Shown one piece after another: positions 28,473 through 37,071 of a stretch of 43,053 bases of DNA. The notes under the pieces were generated by a model. The model saw only the letters and a list, made by a program, of their open reading frames with translations. It was not told where the DNA came from and made no database searches. The stretch covers positions 1 through 43,053 of the forward strand of contig PLUE01000020.1 of assembly GCA_003164785.1 (NCBI GenBank). The letters run 5' to 3'. Every line of letters starts with the position of its first letter. Positions within the stretch are counted from its first letter, which is position 1. The position numbers were made by a program, and so were the translations under genes. This DNA is from Gammaproteobacteria bacterium. GTDB lineage: Bacteria > Pseudomonadota > Gammaproteobacteria > Steroidobacterales > Steroidobacteraceae.

Positions 28473-29393
28473 TCAGTGCTGAATTCCCGACAGGCGCAGG
28501 TAGCCGTCGACGATAGCGTTTCCGTACATCATGGCAATCCACCCGGCCGCCGCCAGGTAAGGCCCGAAGGGCATGGGTGCCGCGCGATCACGGCCGCGCA
28601 GGACGATCATCAGAATGCCCAGCGCCGCCCCGGTCGCCGCCGCCAGCAAGATCACCAAGGGCAGGAGCTTCCAACCGAGCCATGCGCCCAAGGCCGCAAA
28701 GAGCTTGAAATCGCCATAACCCATGCCTTCCTTACCAGTCACGAGTCGGAACAGGTGGAACACCAGCCAGAGGCTCAGGTAACCGGCGGCGGCGCCGATG
28801 ATGGCGTCGCGAGGCGACACGGGAAGCGATTGCCCCTCCGGCACTCCCACAACGACTGCCGCCAACAGACCGCCCCACATCAGGGGCAGCGTGATGCTGT
28901 CGGGCAGCAATTGATGGTCCACATCGATGCCGGTGAGGGCCACCAAGGCCCATGTGACCAACAGTGCGCATGCCGCCGTGGGGCCGAAACCAAAATGCCA
29001 TGCAACCGCGGCGGAAAGCAGTGCCGTGGCCAGCTCCACAAAGGGATAACGGATGGAGATCGCACCCTTGCAGGACGCGCACCGCCCGCGCAGCAACAGC
29101 CAGCTGACCACCGGAATATTGTGCCAGGCCGCGATGGGGACTTTGCAGGTGGGGCATGCCGATCGAGGGAAGCTCAGGCTCAGGCGGTCGGCCGGCGCGA
29201 GGCTGGCCTCCGTCGCCGGCGGCTCCCCGGCCCGCAATTCACTTGCCTGAGCCTGCCATTCGCGCTCCTGCATGATGGGCAGCCGATAGATGACGACGTT
29301 GAGGAAGCTGCCGACCACCAATCCCAGGACGAAGATCGAGCTGGCAAACAGCGCGATCTGCCCGGAATAGAGCGCGGCAAGGTCACTCAGCAT
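28473..29393 (-). CDS. pilD: Type IV prepilin peptidase / N-methyltransferase PilD
   Basis: Inner-membrane aspartyl protease that cleaves the leader of PilA and related pseudopilins and methylates the new N-terminus. The 306-aa polytopic protein has the N-terminal VGSFLNVVIYRLP, a cytoplasmic zinc-type cysteine set CPTC...CASC, and the two catalytic aspartates in TGIDVDHQLLPD and GMGYGDFKL. The ATG at 29393 gives the family-typical start; the open frame extends 34 codons further upstream without family similarity. It lies between pilC and coaE. Confidence 0.96.
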   Translation of the reverse strand: MLSDLAALYSGQIALFASSIFVLGLVVGSFLNVVIYRLPIMQEREWQAQASELRAGEPPATEASLAPADRLSLSFPRSACPTCKVPIAAWHNIPVVSWLLLRGRCASCKGAISIRYPFVELATALLSAAVAWHFGFGPTAACALLVTWALVALTGIDVDHQLLPDSITLPLMWGGLLAAVVVGVPEGQSLPVSPRDAIIGAAAGYLSLWLVFHLFRLVTGKEGMGYGDFKLFAALGAWLGWKLLPLVILLAAATGAALGILMIVLRGRDRAAPMPFGPYLAAAGWIAMMYGNAIVDGYLRLSGIQH

Positions 29394-29424
29394 GGGCTGG
29401 GGCTCTTGTGCCTCCCGCGCTGCG

Positions 29425-30651
29425 TCATCCGACCACCGCACCGAGCTTGAAGATCGGCAGATACATGGCGATGACCATGCCGCCGACGAGGACACCCAGG
29501 ATCGCCATGATCATCGGTTCGAGGAGGCTCGACATGCTGTCGACGGCATTGTCGACTTCGCTTTCGTAGAACTCGGCCACTTTTCCCGACATGGTGTCGA
29601 GCGAGCCCGATTCCTCGCCGACCGCGATCATTTGCACCACCATGTTCGGGAAAAGTCCGGTGTTCTCCATGGCCCGCTGCAAGCGCTGGCCAGTGGCGAC
29701 TTCATCTTTCATACGCAGCACGGCCTCTTCGTAGACGATGTTGCCCGTGGCGCCCGCCACCGACTGCATGGCTTCGACCAAGGGTACGCCCGCCGCGAAC
29801 ATGGTCGACAAGGTCCGTGCAAAGCGCGCGATCGCGGCTTTCACCAGAATGGGTCCGATGATCGGCATCTTCAGCAGGATGCGATCGGCCGCCAGCTGCA
29901 TTTTCTTGGAGCGTTTCAGCATGTAAAAGAAGGCATAGAACCCACCGCCGATCAACAGCGCCACCCACCAACCCTGGTGCTGCACGAACCGCGACAGGTT
30001 GACCACCATCTGGGTGAAGGCGGGAAGGTCGGCGCCGAAACCTTTGAACAGCTCTTCGAACTGCGGAATCACGAAGATCAACAAGATGGCGGAGACGATG
30101 ACCGCGATACATAGAACCGCGATTGGATACGTTAGGGCCTTCTTGATCTTTTTCTTCAAGGCTTCGGTCTTTTCCTTGTACGTCGCGATCTTGTCCAGCA
30201 GCGACTCCAGGGCACCGGCTTGCTCGCCGGCCTCGACCAGATTGACGAATAGATTATCGAAATACAGCGGAAACTTTGCCAGCGATTCGTGCAAGGTGCT
30301 GCCGCCTTCGATGCTGGCTTTGATGTCGAGCACGAGCTTCTGCATCGCGGGCTTTTCATGGCCGTTGCCGATGATTTCGAACGCCTGGACCATGGGGATG
30401 CCCGCCGCCATCATGGTCGCGAGTTGACGGGCAAACACCGAGATATCCTGATTGCTGACCTTGCCGCCGGAACGAAACAAGGTGCTCTGCGTCTTGACCC
30501 GGGTCGCAGCGACTCCTTGGCGCCGCAAGTCGGCGCGTAACGATGCCTCACTGGCGGCGAGAGATTTCCCGCGAACCTTGTGGCCGCGCTTGTCCTTGCC
30601 CTCCCAGACAAACTGGATCTCTTTCTTGGTGGAGGCAGCCGAAATCGCCAT
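29425..30651 (-). CDS. pilC: Type IV pilus inner-membrane platform protein PilC
   Basis: Polytopic GspF-family protein on which the PilB and PilT motors act. The 408-aa protein shows an N-terminal cytoplasmic domain with FVWEGKDKRGHKVRG, two homologous T2SF domains (FARQLATMMAAGIPMVQAF and FARTLSTMFAAGVPLVEAM are the matching repeats), and about three transmembrane segments, with the last near the C-terminus (PMIMAILGVLVGGMVIAMYLPIF). It is 21 bp downstream of pilB. Confidence 0.97.
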   Translation of the reverse strand: MAISAASTKKEIQFVWEGKDKRGHKVRGKSLAASEASLRADLRRQGVAATRVKTQSTLFRSGGKVSNQDISVFARQLATMMAAGIPMVQAFEIIGNGHEKPAMQKLVLDIKASIEGGSTLHESLAKFPLYFDNLFVNLVEAGEQAGALESLLDKIATYKEKTEALKKKIKKALTYPIAVLCIAVIVSAILLIFVIPQFEELFKGFGADLPAFTQMVVNLSRFVQHQGWWVALLIGGGFYAFFYMLKRSKKMQLAADRILLKMPIIGPILVKAAIARFARTLSTMFAAGVPLVEAMQSVAGATGNIVYEEAVLRMKDEVATGQRLQRAMENTGLFPNMVVQMIAVGEESGSLDTMSGKVAEFYESEVDNAVDSMSSLLEPMIMAILGVLVGGMVIAMYLPIFKLGAVVG

Positions 30652-30672
30652 ACATCTGTCCTTGCGTGAGCG

Positions 30673-32418
30673 CTATTCGATAGTGACGTTATTGATCTCT
30701 TCCAGGCTCGTGACGCCCGCCTTGACCTTTTCCAACCCTGACCGACGGAGATTCCAGATGCCGTCCTTGGTCGCTTGATCGCCGATATCGAGCGCACCAC
30801 CGCCTTGCATGATGATGCGACCGATGGTCTCCGTGACCGGCATGACCTGGTAGATACCCATGCGGCCCTTGTACCCATCGGTGCACTGGCTGCAACCCAC
30901 CGCTTTATAAACACGGATTCCCTGCTGAATGTCGGCGTCCTGAAAGCCTTCCTTCTTGAGCGCTTCCGCGGGAATGTCGATCGGCTGCTTGCAGTTGGTG
31001 CATAGTTTTCGAGCCAGGCGCTGCGCGATGATGAGACTGACCGAGGTGGCGATCGCATAGGGCTTCACGCCCATGTCGACCAGGCGGGTCAAGGTCTGCG
31101 GTGCATCGTTGGTGTGCAGCGTCGACAGCACCAAGTGGCCGGTCTGTGCGGCCTTGATCGCGATCTCGGCGGTTTCAAGATCGCGGATTTCGCCGACCAT
31201 GATGACATCGGGATCCTGGCGGAGGAAGGCGCGAAGCGCGGCGGCGAAGGTCAACCCCACCTTGTTGTTCACATTGACCTGATTGATCCCGGGCAGATTG
31301 ATTTCTGCGGGATCCTCGGCCGTCGAAATATTACAGTCTTCCGTGTTGAGGATGTTGAGCCCGGTGTACAAGGACACCGTCTTGCCGCTGCCGGTGGGCC
31401 CGGTCACGAGGATCATGCCCTGCGGTTTCGCGAGATATCTCAGATAGGTCTCGCGCTGCACCGGTTCGTATCCTAGCGCATCGATACCCAGCATGGCGCT
31501 CGACGGATCGAGGATACGCGTGACCACCTTTTCGCCGAACAAGGTTGGGCAGGTGCTGACGCGGAAATCGATGGCTCTTGTTTTCGACAGGCGCATCTTG
31601 ATGCGACCGTCCTGCGGCACGCGGCGCTCGGCGATATCGAGCCTCGCCATGACCTTGAGCCGTGCGACGATCTTGATCGCCAGCTGCACGGGCGGCAGAG
31701 CGACCTCTTTCAGTACGCCATCCAAGCGGGTGCGAATGCGGAAAATTTTCTCGTAGGGCTCGAAGTGGATATCCGAGGCGCCCTTCTTGATGGCGTCGAG
31801 CAGTATCTTGTTGACGAAGCGCACGATGGGGGCATCTTCGACATCATCTCGGCCCGACGTCTCGGCGTTGGCTTCGTCATCCCCGCCGGTGACCTCGAGG
31901 TTCTCCAGATCGAAGTCATCGTCGGTCAAGCCCGGCATCACCGCTTCGGCCTGGTCGATGGCCCGATTCACCGCGATCTGCAACTTGTCGTCTTCGACCA
32001 CGACGAACTCGATGCTCATGGAGGTCTGAAAGCGGATCTCATCCAGTGCATGTAGATTCGTCGGATCGGACACGGCGAGGAACAGACGCTTGCCACGCTT
32101 CATCAATGGCAAGACCCGGTGCTTTTGCAGCAGTTTTTCGCTGACCGAGCGAACGGCCTCCGGGTCCGTGGCGATCGCATCCAGATCGAGGAGGGGTACG
32201 CCAAATTCGTTGGAGGCTGAGATGGCAATATCGCGGGCCGTCGCGAGATTGGACGCCACCAGATGCGTCACCAAGCTGGTTTGCTTCTCCTTCGATTTTG
32301 CGATGGCGGCCTGCATGACGGACTCCTCCAGCAGGCCGTCTTGGACGAGGCGTTGTGCAAGGCCCCCCAAGGCCATTCGGCTCGAAGCGCTGGTGGAAGC
32401 TATTACGTTATCATTCAT
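30673..32418 (-). CDS. pilB: Type IV pilus assembly ATPase PilB
   Basis: Cytoplasmic hexameric ATPase powering pilus extension. The 581-aa product has an N-terminal MshEN-type domain (about residues 15-160), Walker A GPTGSGKT, the Asp box and Walker B region (RQDPDVIMVGEIRDLETAEIA), and the His box TGHLVLSTLHTNDA. The tetracysteine zinc site is split between CTNC and CSQC. These mark it as an extension (PilB) rather than a retraction (PilT) ATPase. The ATG at 32418 is weakly supported; ATG 32376 (MALGGLAQRL) is an alternative. Confidence 0.96.
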   Translation of the reverse strand: MNDNVIASTSASSRMALGGLAQRLVQDGLLEESVMQAAIAKSKEKQTSLVTHLVASNLATARDIAISASNEFGVPLLDLDAIATDPEAVRSVSEKLLQKHRVLPLMKRGKRLFLAVSDPTNLHALDEIRFQTSMSIEFVVVEDDKLQIAVNRAIDQAEAVMPGLTDDDFDLENLEVTGGDDEANAETSGRDDVEDAPIVRFVNKILLDAIKKGASDIHFEPYEKIFRIRTRLDGVLKEVALPPVQLAIKIVARLKVMARLDIAERRVPQDGRIKMRLSKTRAIDFRVSTCPTLFGEKVVTRILDPSSAMLGIDALGYEPVQRETYLRYLAKPQGMILVTGPTGSGKTVSLYTGLNILNTEDCNISTAEDPAEINLPGINQVNVNNKVGLTFAAALRAFLRQDPDVIMVGEIRDLETAEIAIKAAQTGHLVLSTLHTNDAPQTLTRLVDMGVKPYAIATSVSLIIAQRLARKLCTNCKQPIDIPAEALKKEGFQDADIQQGIRVYKAVGCSQCTDGYKGRMGIYQVMPVTETIGRIIMQGGGALDIGDQATKDGIWNLRRSGLEKVKAGVTSLEEINNVTIE

Positions 32419-32453
32419 GGGTTTACGGCGAGTTCCGGCCTGGTGCGAGCTAG

Positions 32454-32484
32454 TTTACAACGTGGCGTGGCCATCAATTGTCAA
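32454..32484 (-). promoter_or_regulatory. Candidate sigma70 promoter of pilB-pilC-pilD
   Basis: On the minus strand TTGACA (complement of 32479-32484) is a perfect -35, followed after a 19-bp spacer by TGTAAA (complement of 32454-32459), four of six for -10. The expected start is near 32446, some 28 nt before the pilB ATG. It lies behind the pilA terminator and would allow pilBCD to be expressed separately from pilA. Confidence 0.45.
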
Positions 32485-32640
32485 ATCCCTCACCGATATT
32501 GGCATAGTCGCCGCGATATCCGCCGTGATTTCCTTCCCACTATCGCTCATGAGGCTTATTTGGCGCTGGGATGCGGTGGGTGATTGGAATCTCGGAGGGA
32601 TTTCTTCGGACGTGCGGTTGGGGTCTTTGACCCCCAAATG

Positions 32641-32666
32641 AAAAGAGCCCCTCCTTTGAGGGGCTC
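32641..32666 (-). terminator. Intrinsic terminator after pilA
   Basis: Read on the minus strand, GAGCCCCTC-aaag-GAGGGGCTC (32666 down to 32645) forms a perfect 9-bp stem with a 4-nt loop, followed at once by TTTTCATTT. It lies 25 bp after the pilA stop and before the pilB promoter, separating the abundant pilA message from pilBCD. Confidence 0.9.
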
Positions 32667-32690
32667 CAGGTGCCCGAAAAAGCTACTCAG

Positions 32691-33221
32691 TTAGGAGTGG
32701 CAGGAAGTGGGCAGATATTGCACGGGAATGGTCGTGGCCACAGCAGTAACGCCCGTTCCGATCACTGCTCCGCCGCCCGTCGGGGCAAGAGCCGTACCGC
32801 ATTTCCATACGATATCGTTGTTCGCGGTGACGTAGGGTACAAATGTAAGAGTGTTGGCGCCAGCGACACCGAGTTTAGCATTGGCAGCATACGGCGCCGC
32901 GCTCGAAAAGGTAACGACAACAGTTCCGGTGGTAATCGTAACGCTATTGACGTACTTGCCCGTGCCTGTTGCGGTCGTGTTAACGCAACCAGCCACGGGG
33001 GCCGCTATCGTGCTAACACAAAGCGGGAAGGTACCATTCTCTGCAAAGAATTCGCCTATTCCCGTCTGGAGAGTACCGGCAAGGCTCATGCCTTCTGTTA
33101 CCTGCGCTCGAATCGTGTAGTTCTGATAGGCCGGGATGGCGATCGCGGCCAAGATGCCGATGATCGCAACGACGATCATCAACTCGATGAGGGTGAAACC
33201 CTTTTGCACTTGCTTAAGCAT
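32691..33221 (-). CDS. pilA: Type IV major pilin PilA
   Basis: Structural subunit of the type IV pilus. The 176-aa prepilin has an 8-residue leader (MLKQVQKG) cleaved before Phe9, a mature N-terminus [20 protein letters not shown] with Glu5, and a globular domain of about 130 residues rich in Thr, Ala and Gly. Four cysteines: one pair around the middle (LCVST...AGC) and a C-terminal pair (WKC...TSC) bounding a D-loop of about 35 residues. The last residue is Ser. A strong AGGAGG precedes the ATG at 33221. Regulated by the sigma54 promoter at 33289-33304; an intrinsic terminator follows. Confidence 0.96.
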   Translation of the reverse strand: MLKQVQKGFTLIELMIVVAIIGILAAIAIPAYQNYTIRAQVTEGMSLAGTLQTGIGEFFAENGTFPLCVSTIAAPVAGCVNTTATGTGKYVNSVTITTGTVVVTFSSAAPYAANAKLGVAGANTLTFVPYVTANNDIVWKCGTALAPTGGGAVIGTGVTAVATTIPVQYLPTSCHS

Positions 33222-33288
33222 GAGTCCTCCTAGGACGTAATGTAGAAATTCTGTTTCGAACAACGGCCCGCGCCGGTGAGATGGTTGA

Positions 33289-33304
33289 AGCAAGGGTCGT
33301 GCCA
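33289..33304 (-). promoter_or_regulatory. Sigma54 promoter of pilA
   Basis: On the minus strand TGGCACG-ACCC-TTGCT matches the sigma54 consensus TGGCACG-N4-TTGCW at every defined position. The -24 GG corresponds to 33302-33303 and the -12 GC to 33290-33291, so transcription should start near 33278 and give a leader of about 57 nt. The NtrC-type activator PilR, encoded at 38876-40225, is the obvious candidate regulator. Confidence 0.93.
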
Positions 33305-33322
33305 GCGGAGGTGCGTGTCTCG

Positions 33323-33335
33323 TAATTACATGATA
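33323..33335 (-). promoter_or_regulatory. IHF-like site upstream of the pilA sigma54 promoter
   Basis: On the minus strand TATCATGTAATTA fits the IHF consensus WATCAANNNNTTR with one mismatch. Its centre is about 50 bp upstream of the expected pilA start, between the -24 box and the region where PilR would bind (33340-33435, AT-rich with several TGTC/GACA-type elements). DNA bending here would bring the activator to sigma54 polymerase. The motif is short and degenerate. Confidence 0.4.
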
Positions 33336-33435
33336 AGTGTGCATTTATCGATTTTTGCGGCGCAAAAGATATGTCCGTGATTTCGCGTGACCAGGTATCG
33401 GTGTGGCGCATTACGTCAGGCGGTGACAAAGATTG

Positions 33436-35049
33436 TCAGTCGGCCCCGCTCAGCTCCGCCAATTCCTCGTGGTATGTGGCTTCGGCGTTGATCTGCCAAA
33501 TATCGGCCCTCCCACGTCCGCCTGCGATGATCGAATCGACCGCGCCGTTGGCGGCCAGCATGGAATGATCCTGATTGTTATAGCGGTGCATCCCATTGCG
33601 TCCGACCGGATACAGATTCGAAAACCGATCCAGGTACGCGCGTATCTTCCCGAATCCGCTGTACTCGCCGAAGTAGGCGGGGTAGGCCTTGGGCACGCGG
33701 ACCACGGTGCCGTCCAAGACGTCCCGGCGATCGATCATCTGCAGCGTTTCGAGTTCCTGCGCGGCGAAGTCGAGGAACTGCCGGTCGCCCATCGACCATA
33801 AGTCGTCTCCTTCCTGGCAAAAATACTCGAGCCCCAGCCAGATGGTGTCGGGGTCCGCAACCAGGGCGGGGCTCCAATTGTTGAACACCTGCAGACGACC
33901 GATCTTGACGTCGGGTTCTTGAATGTAGATCCAGTTGTCGGGCGGCATGCCGTTGGCTGACGCACGACAGCTGCCGTTCAACTTCATCCTTTTCACGAGC
34001 AATCCGGCGGTCATGAAATCGCGATACGGCAGCCGGTCGGCGATGTGAACCACGCCGGGATCGTCAGGCTGGAGCATGGCGGTGAGGTCGCGAACCGGCA
34101 TGGTGGAAACGAAAAAATCGCAGGCCACGCGCCGGACGGACCCCGTCGCGTGATCTTTGACGCTGACCGCGGTGACCGCAGAGGCACTACGTTCGATGCC
34201 GACGACGCTATGGTCGAGATGAATGGCTGCTCCGCCCCGGGCGACTCGTCTCGCGACCTCCTCCCACATCTGGCCCGGTCCGAATTTTGGATAGAGAAAC
34301 CGTTCGATCAAGCTGGTTTCCGTGTTTCTCTGTGCGTTGTCCGTGGCGGAGCGCCAGCGGCCGATGATGGCGTGTGTCAGCGCCTTGGTCACCGACAGTC
34401 CCTTGATGCGCTGGGCACCCCATTCCGAAGAGATCTCCCCGCAGCGGACCCCCCAGACTTTCTCGGTGTAGTCCTTGAAGAACGTTCTATACAGCCGGTC
34501 GCCGAATCGATTGATCAAGAAATCCTCGAGCGACACCTCCGGCGACCGACGGGCAACCTGCGCCCGACCGTAACTCAGGCCGACGCGGAGCGTTTCCAGC
34601 AGGCCCATGTTCATGACCGTCGCGGCATTGAGCTTGAGCGGATAGTCGAAAAATCGCCGCCGATAGAAAATCCGCGAGAGACGTTGACGGACCAGCATGA
34701 CCGCATCGGGGGATGCCGCTCTGAGCCGTTCGGGGACGATGTCCTTGACGCGCCCTTGATACGCAAGCCGCAGCATCTCACCGGCCTCCGACTGGCCCTC
34801 GGCCACGGGAAGAATCTCCTGCCACCAGCGCATGACCCAATCGGACTTCGAAAAGAAACGGTGACCGCCCAAGTCCATTCGATTTCCGCGGTAGTTGATG
34901 GTCCTGGAGATTCCCCCCACCTGACCCTCCGCTTCGAAGACGATGGGCGTGATGTTCGAGCGTCGCAGCAATTCGAGCGCAGCGGTCAATCCGGCGGGCC
35001 CTGCACCCGCGATGACGGCAATCTTTCCCGACTCAGCCGGTGAACCCAT
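33436..35049 (-). CDS. FAD-dependent oxidoreductase (amine oxidase / UDP-galactopyranose mutase-like fold)
   Basis: 537-aa flavoprotein. The N-terminus has the dinucleotide-binding motif [20 protein letters not shown] with the following acidic [14 protein letters not shown], then [12 protein letters not shown], which resembles the GGH..F motif of UDP-galactopyranose mutase-like and protoporphyrinogen-oxidase-like enzymes. A C-terminal FAD-contact segment is less clear ([11 protein letters not shown]). No signal peptide or membrane helix is obvious. AAGGA lies 8 nt before the ATG at 35049. Members of this family often sit in polysaccharide or glycolipid gene clusters, which fits the two membrane proteins upstream, but substrate and reaction are unknown. 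Confidence 0.75.
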   Translation of the reverse strand: MGSPAESGKIAVIAGAGPAGLTAALELLRRSNITPIVFEAEGQVGGISRTINYRGNRMDLGGHRFFSKSDWVMRWWQEILPVAEGQSEAGEMLRLAYQGRVKDIVPERLRAASPDAVMLVRQRLSRIFYRRRFFDYPLKLNAATVMNMGLLETLRVGLSYGRAQVARRSPEVSLEDFLINRFGDRLYRTFFKDYTEKVWGVRCGEISSEWGAQRIKGLSVTKALTHAIIGRWRSATDNAQRNTETSLIERFLYPKFGPGQMWEEVARRVARGGAAIHLDHSVVGIERSASAVTAVSVKDHATGSVRRVACDFFVSTMPVRDLTAMLQPDDPGVVHIADRLPYRDFMTAGLLVKRMKLNGSCRASANGMPPDNWIYIQEPDVKIGRLQVFNNWSPALVADPDTIWLGLEYFCQEGDDLWSMGDRQFLDFAAQELETLQMIDRRDVLDGTVVRVPKAYPAYFGEYSGFGKIRAYLDRFSNLYPVGRNGMHRYNNQDHSMLAANGAVDSIIAGGRGRADIWQINAEATYHEELAELSGAD

Positions 35050-35130
35050 ATCGGAATCCTTTCAACCGGCGGAGCAAAGTAAGAACGGTGAACAGCATGG
35101 TGTGGGCGCGAATGGTCTCATAGGTTCGAT

Positions 35131-37071
35131 TCAAGTGCCGGATTCGGTCGAACGCACCCGGTCGCAATCGTAGAGAGTCCAGCGCTTCGATTCGCCGACA
35201 GGCTTGCGAAGCGCGAAAGCGATTCCCACGTCTTGCGCGGACACGACGAAGCCCATCTGCGGATCGCGGCATAGGCGCACGAGTCCATCCGCGGTAAGCG
35301 CACGCGGTTTGCGTTGCGGGGCGCCTGCGGCGAGGGTTTCCCCAAGTGGGGTGCGTAATTGCCAGTCCGGTTCCATGACGGGCAAAAGCACCATCGATCG
35401 GCGCTTGATTTCCAGGGCCGTCGCCCGCGAGAAAACGACGCCGGCTGATTGGTCGACGGACAGGTAGCTCGGGCGCCGTAACGTGAACCAGGCGAACGCA
35501 GCCGAATAGTGTGCCGGAGCAACATAGACGTTGCTCGTCGGTGGAATGAGGCGCCGCCAATCGGCAAAGGCCGTGATCTCCGTCAATGCAGAGTCGCGCT
35601 GCATGCTCTCGAGAGCCGCCGTCATGGCAAGCGCCGTGCACGCGGCGAGCGATGCAATGGTGAGCGTCAATGCAAGTACCGAGCGGCTCCTGGAAACCCA
35701 GCACGTCAAGAGCAGCACCACCGCCAATGCCGCGACGCGCGCACCTGATAGTGCTTCGAGCGCCGTGCCTGTGGCTTCACCATTCGCACCGGTGGCCGGA
35801 CCGAGCTCGAGTTTGCCCCAGTGGAGCGCCATCCAAGCCACCGCGACGGTTGAAACTGCCACGGCGAACCATCGCAAGCGTGCCGCGATCGGCGGCTCGA
35901 TTCGCTCTCGAACCGAACAGAGGAATAATGCCAGGGCCATGCAGATGATCCCGACGACCGCCGGCAGCAGCCATCCCGCCAGCAGCAACACGGCGGTGAC
36001 CACGCCGCAGCGTTCATCCCGGTATATGGCGGCGATCGTCGGCAGCGACAGCAAAACGCTCAAGAAGCAGGCGATCCACATCCAGCGCCACGGTTGTGCC
36101 TGAATCATTATGGCGATATGGCCGATCGATCCCGCGATGAGGGCAATCGTCAAACCGGTCGCGCCGACGAGAATGGCCGCGCCGCTCAGTGCGCGTAACC
36201 GCGAATGCCGGAACACCACCGCGGTGAGCGCCAGACACAATAGCGGCCGACCATTGGTTGCCCAGTCAACGCCCGTCCATAGATGCGGAAACAGAAAGAT
36301 CGATCGTTCGCGGACGACGTCCAACCAGGGCGGATCCATGACTGCGAGCGGCCCGGCACTCGGCGGTGCATGCAGTGCGGCGAGCGACCCTGCGAAGACC
36401 AACAGCACGCCCAACGCCGCCGCCCCGAGATTGATGCGCGGCGAACAATGCAGGCAGAGGAGAATCAACAAGGCGGGGAGAGCCATGATGGGGTGCATGA
36501 GCAGGGCGATGAGAGCCGCGAGAAGAGCGAATGCTTTGAAGCCATAGAGGTGCAGGGCGATGGCGAAAATGGCGAGTGCTTCGGCGAGTGAGCGCGCCGT
36601 CAGCAAGTCCTCCGCATAGCGGAATACTCCGTAGCCACCATAGGTTCCGTCGATGACCATCAATAGTCCGATCGACAGACATGCGACTCGGGCATTGGAC
36701 ACCCTGTATACCAACGCCCAAGACGCTGCGAACAGCCAGGTCTTGAACGCGAATGACAGCGCGATGGCGGCCGTCGGCAGACCCAGCCAGGCGATGCACC
36801 GGGCGTAGATCGGGGAGAAAATCGTATAGCTGTCCTGGGACCCATTTTGCAAAAAGACGTCTTCGGCAAGACCGGGATGAAGTCGGGCCATGGCTTGAAC
36901 GGCGTAAAGCTCCGCGTCACCGACCAGGCCCAGGTAGCGATGTGAAACCACGAAAAGTGCGATGAGTATGGACGTCAACGCGATCGCGACGAGCAGCGAC
37001 TTCATGACGTGGCGCACTTTGATTTCATCTTGACTCATGTTTAGCAGGTTCAAAGGGCGGTCGCACTTCAT
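35131..37071 (-). CDS. Polytopic membrane protein, possibly GT-C-like; function unknown
   Basis: 646-aa protein with roughly 12 hydrophobic segments between residues 24 and about 480 and a soluble C-terminal part of about 150 residues. Just after the first helix is an acidic motif LVGDAELYAVQAMA (D52, E54), followed by a long loop NGSQDSYTIFSP. An acidic motif in the first extracytoplasmic loop is typical of GT-C glycosyltransferases, so a lipid-linked sugar transferase is possible but not shown. I do not recognise the family. The ATG at 37071 overlaps the stop of the upstream gene (ATGA); ATG 37038 (MSQDEIK) is an alternative. Co-transcribed with its neighbours. Confidence 0.7.
   Translation of the reverse strand: MKCDRPLNLLNMSQDEIKVRHVMKSLLVAIALTSILIALFVVSHRYLGLVGDAELYAVQAMARLHPGLAEDVFLQNGSQDSYTIFSPIYARCIAWLGLPTAAIALSFAFKTWLFAASWALVYRVSNARVACLSIGLLMVIDGTYGGYGVFRYAEDLLTARSLAEALAIFAIALHLYGFKAFALLAALIALLMHPIMALPALLILLCLHCSPRINLGAAALGVLLVFAGSLAALHAPPSAGPLAVMDPPWLDVVRERSIFLFPHLWTGVDWATNGRPLLCLALTAVVFRHSRLRALSGAAILVGATGLTIALIAGSIGHIAIMIQAQPWRWMWIACFLSVLLSLPTIAAIYRDERCGVVTAVLLLAGWLLPAVVGIICMALALFLCSVRERIEPPIAARLRWFAVAVSTVAVAWMALHWGKLELGPATGANGEATGTALEALSGARVAALAVVLLLTCWVSRSRSVLALTLTIASLAACTALAMTAALESMQRDSALTEITAFADWRRLIPPTSNVYVAPAHYSAAFAWFTLRRPSYLSVDQSAGVVFSRATALEIKRRSMVLLPVMEPDWQLRTPLGETLAAGAPQRKPRALTADGLVRLCRDPQMGFVVSAQDVGIAFALRKPVGESKRWTLYDCDRVRSTESGT

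Noticed and set aside
35033..35098. 21-codon ORF ([15 protein letters not shown]...) overlapping the start of the FAD oxidoreductase gene
   Set aside because: Very short, no own ribosome binding site, and it reads through the Shine-Dalgarno and start of the next gene; probably chance.
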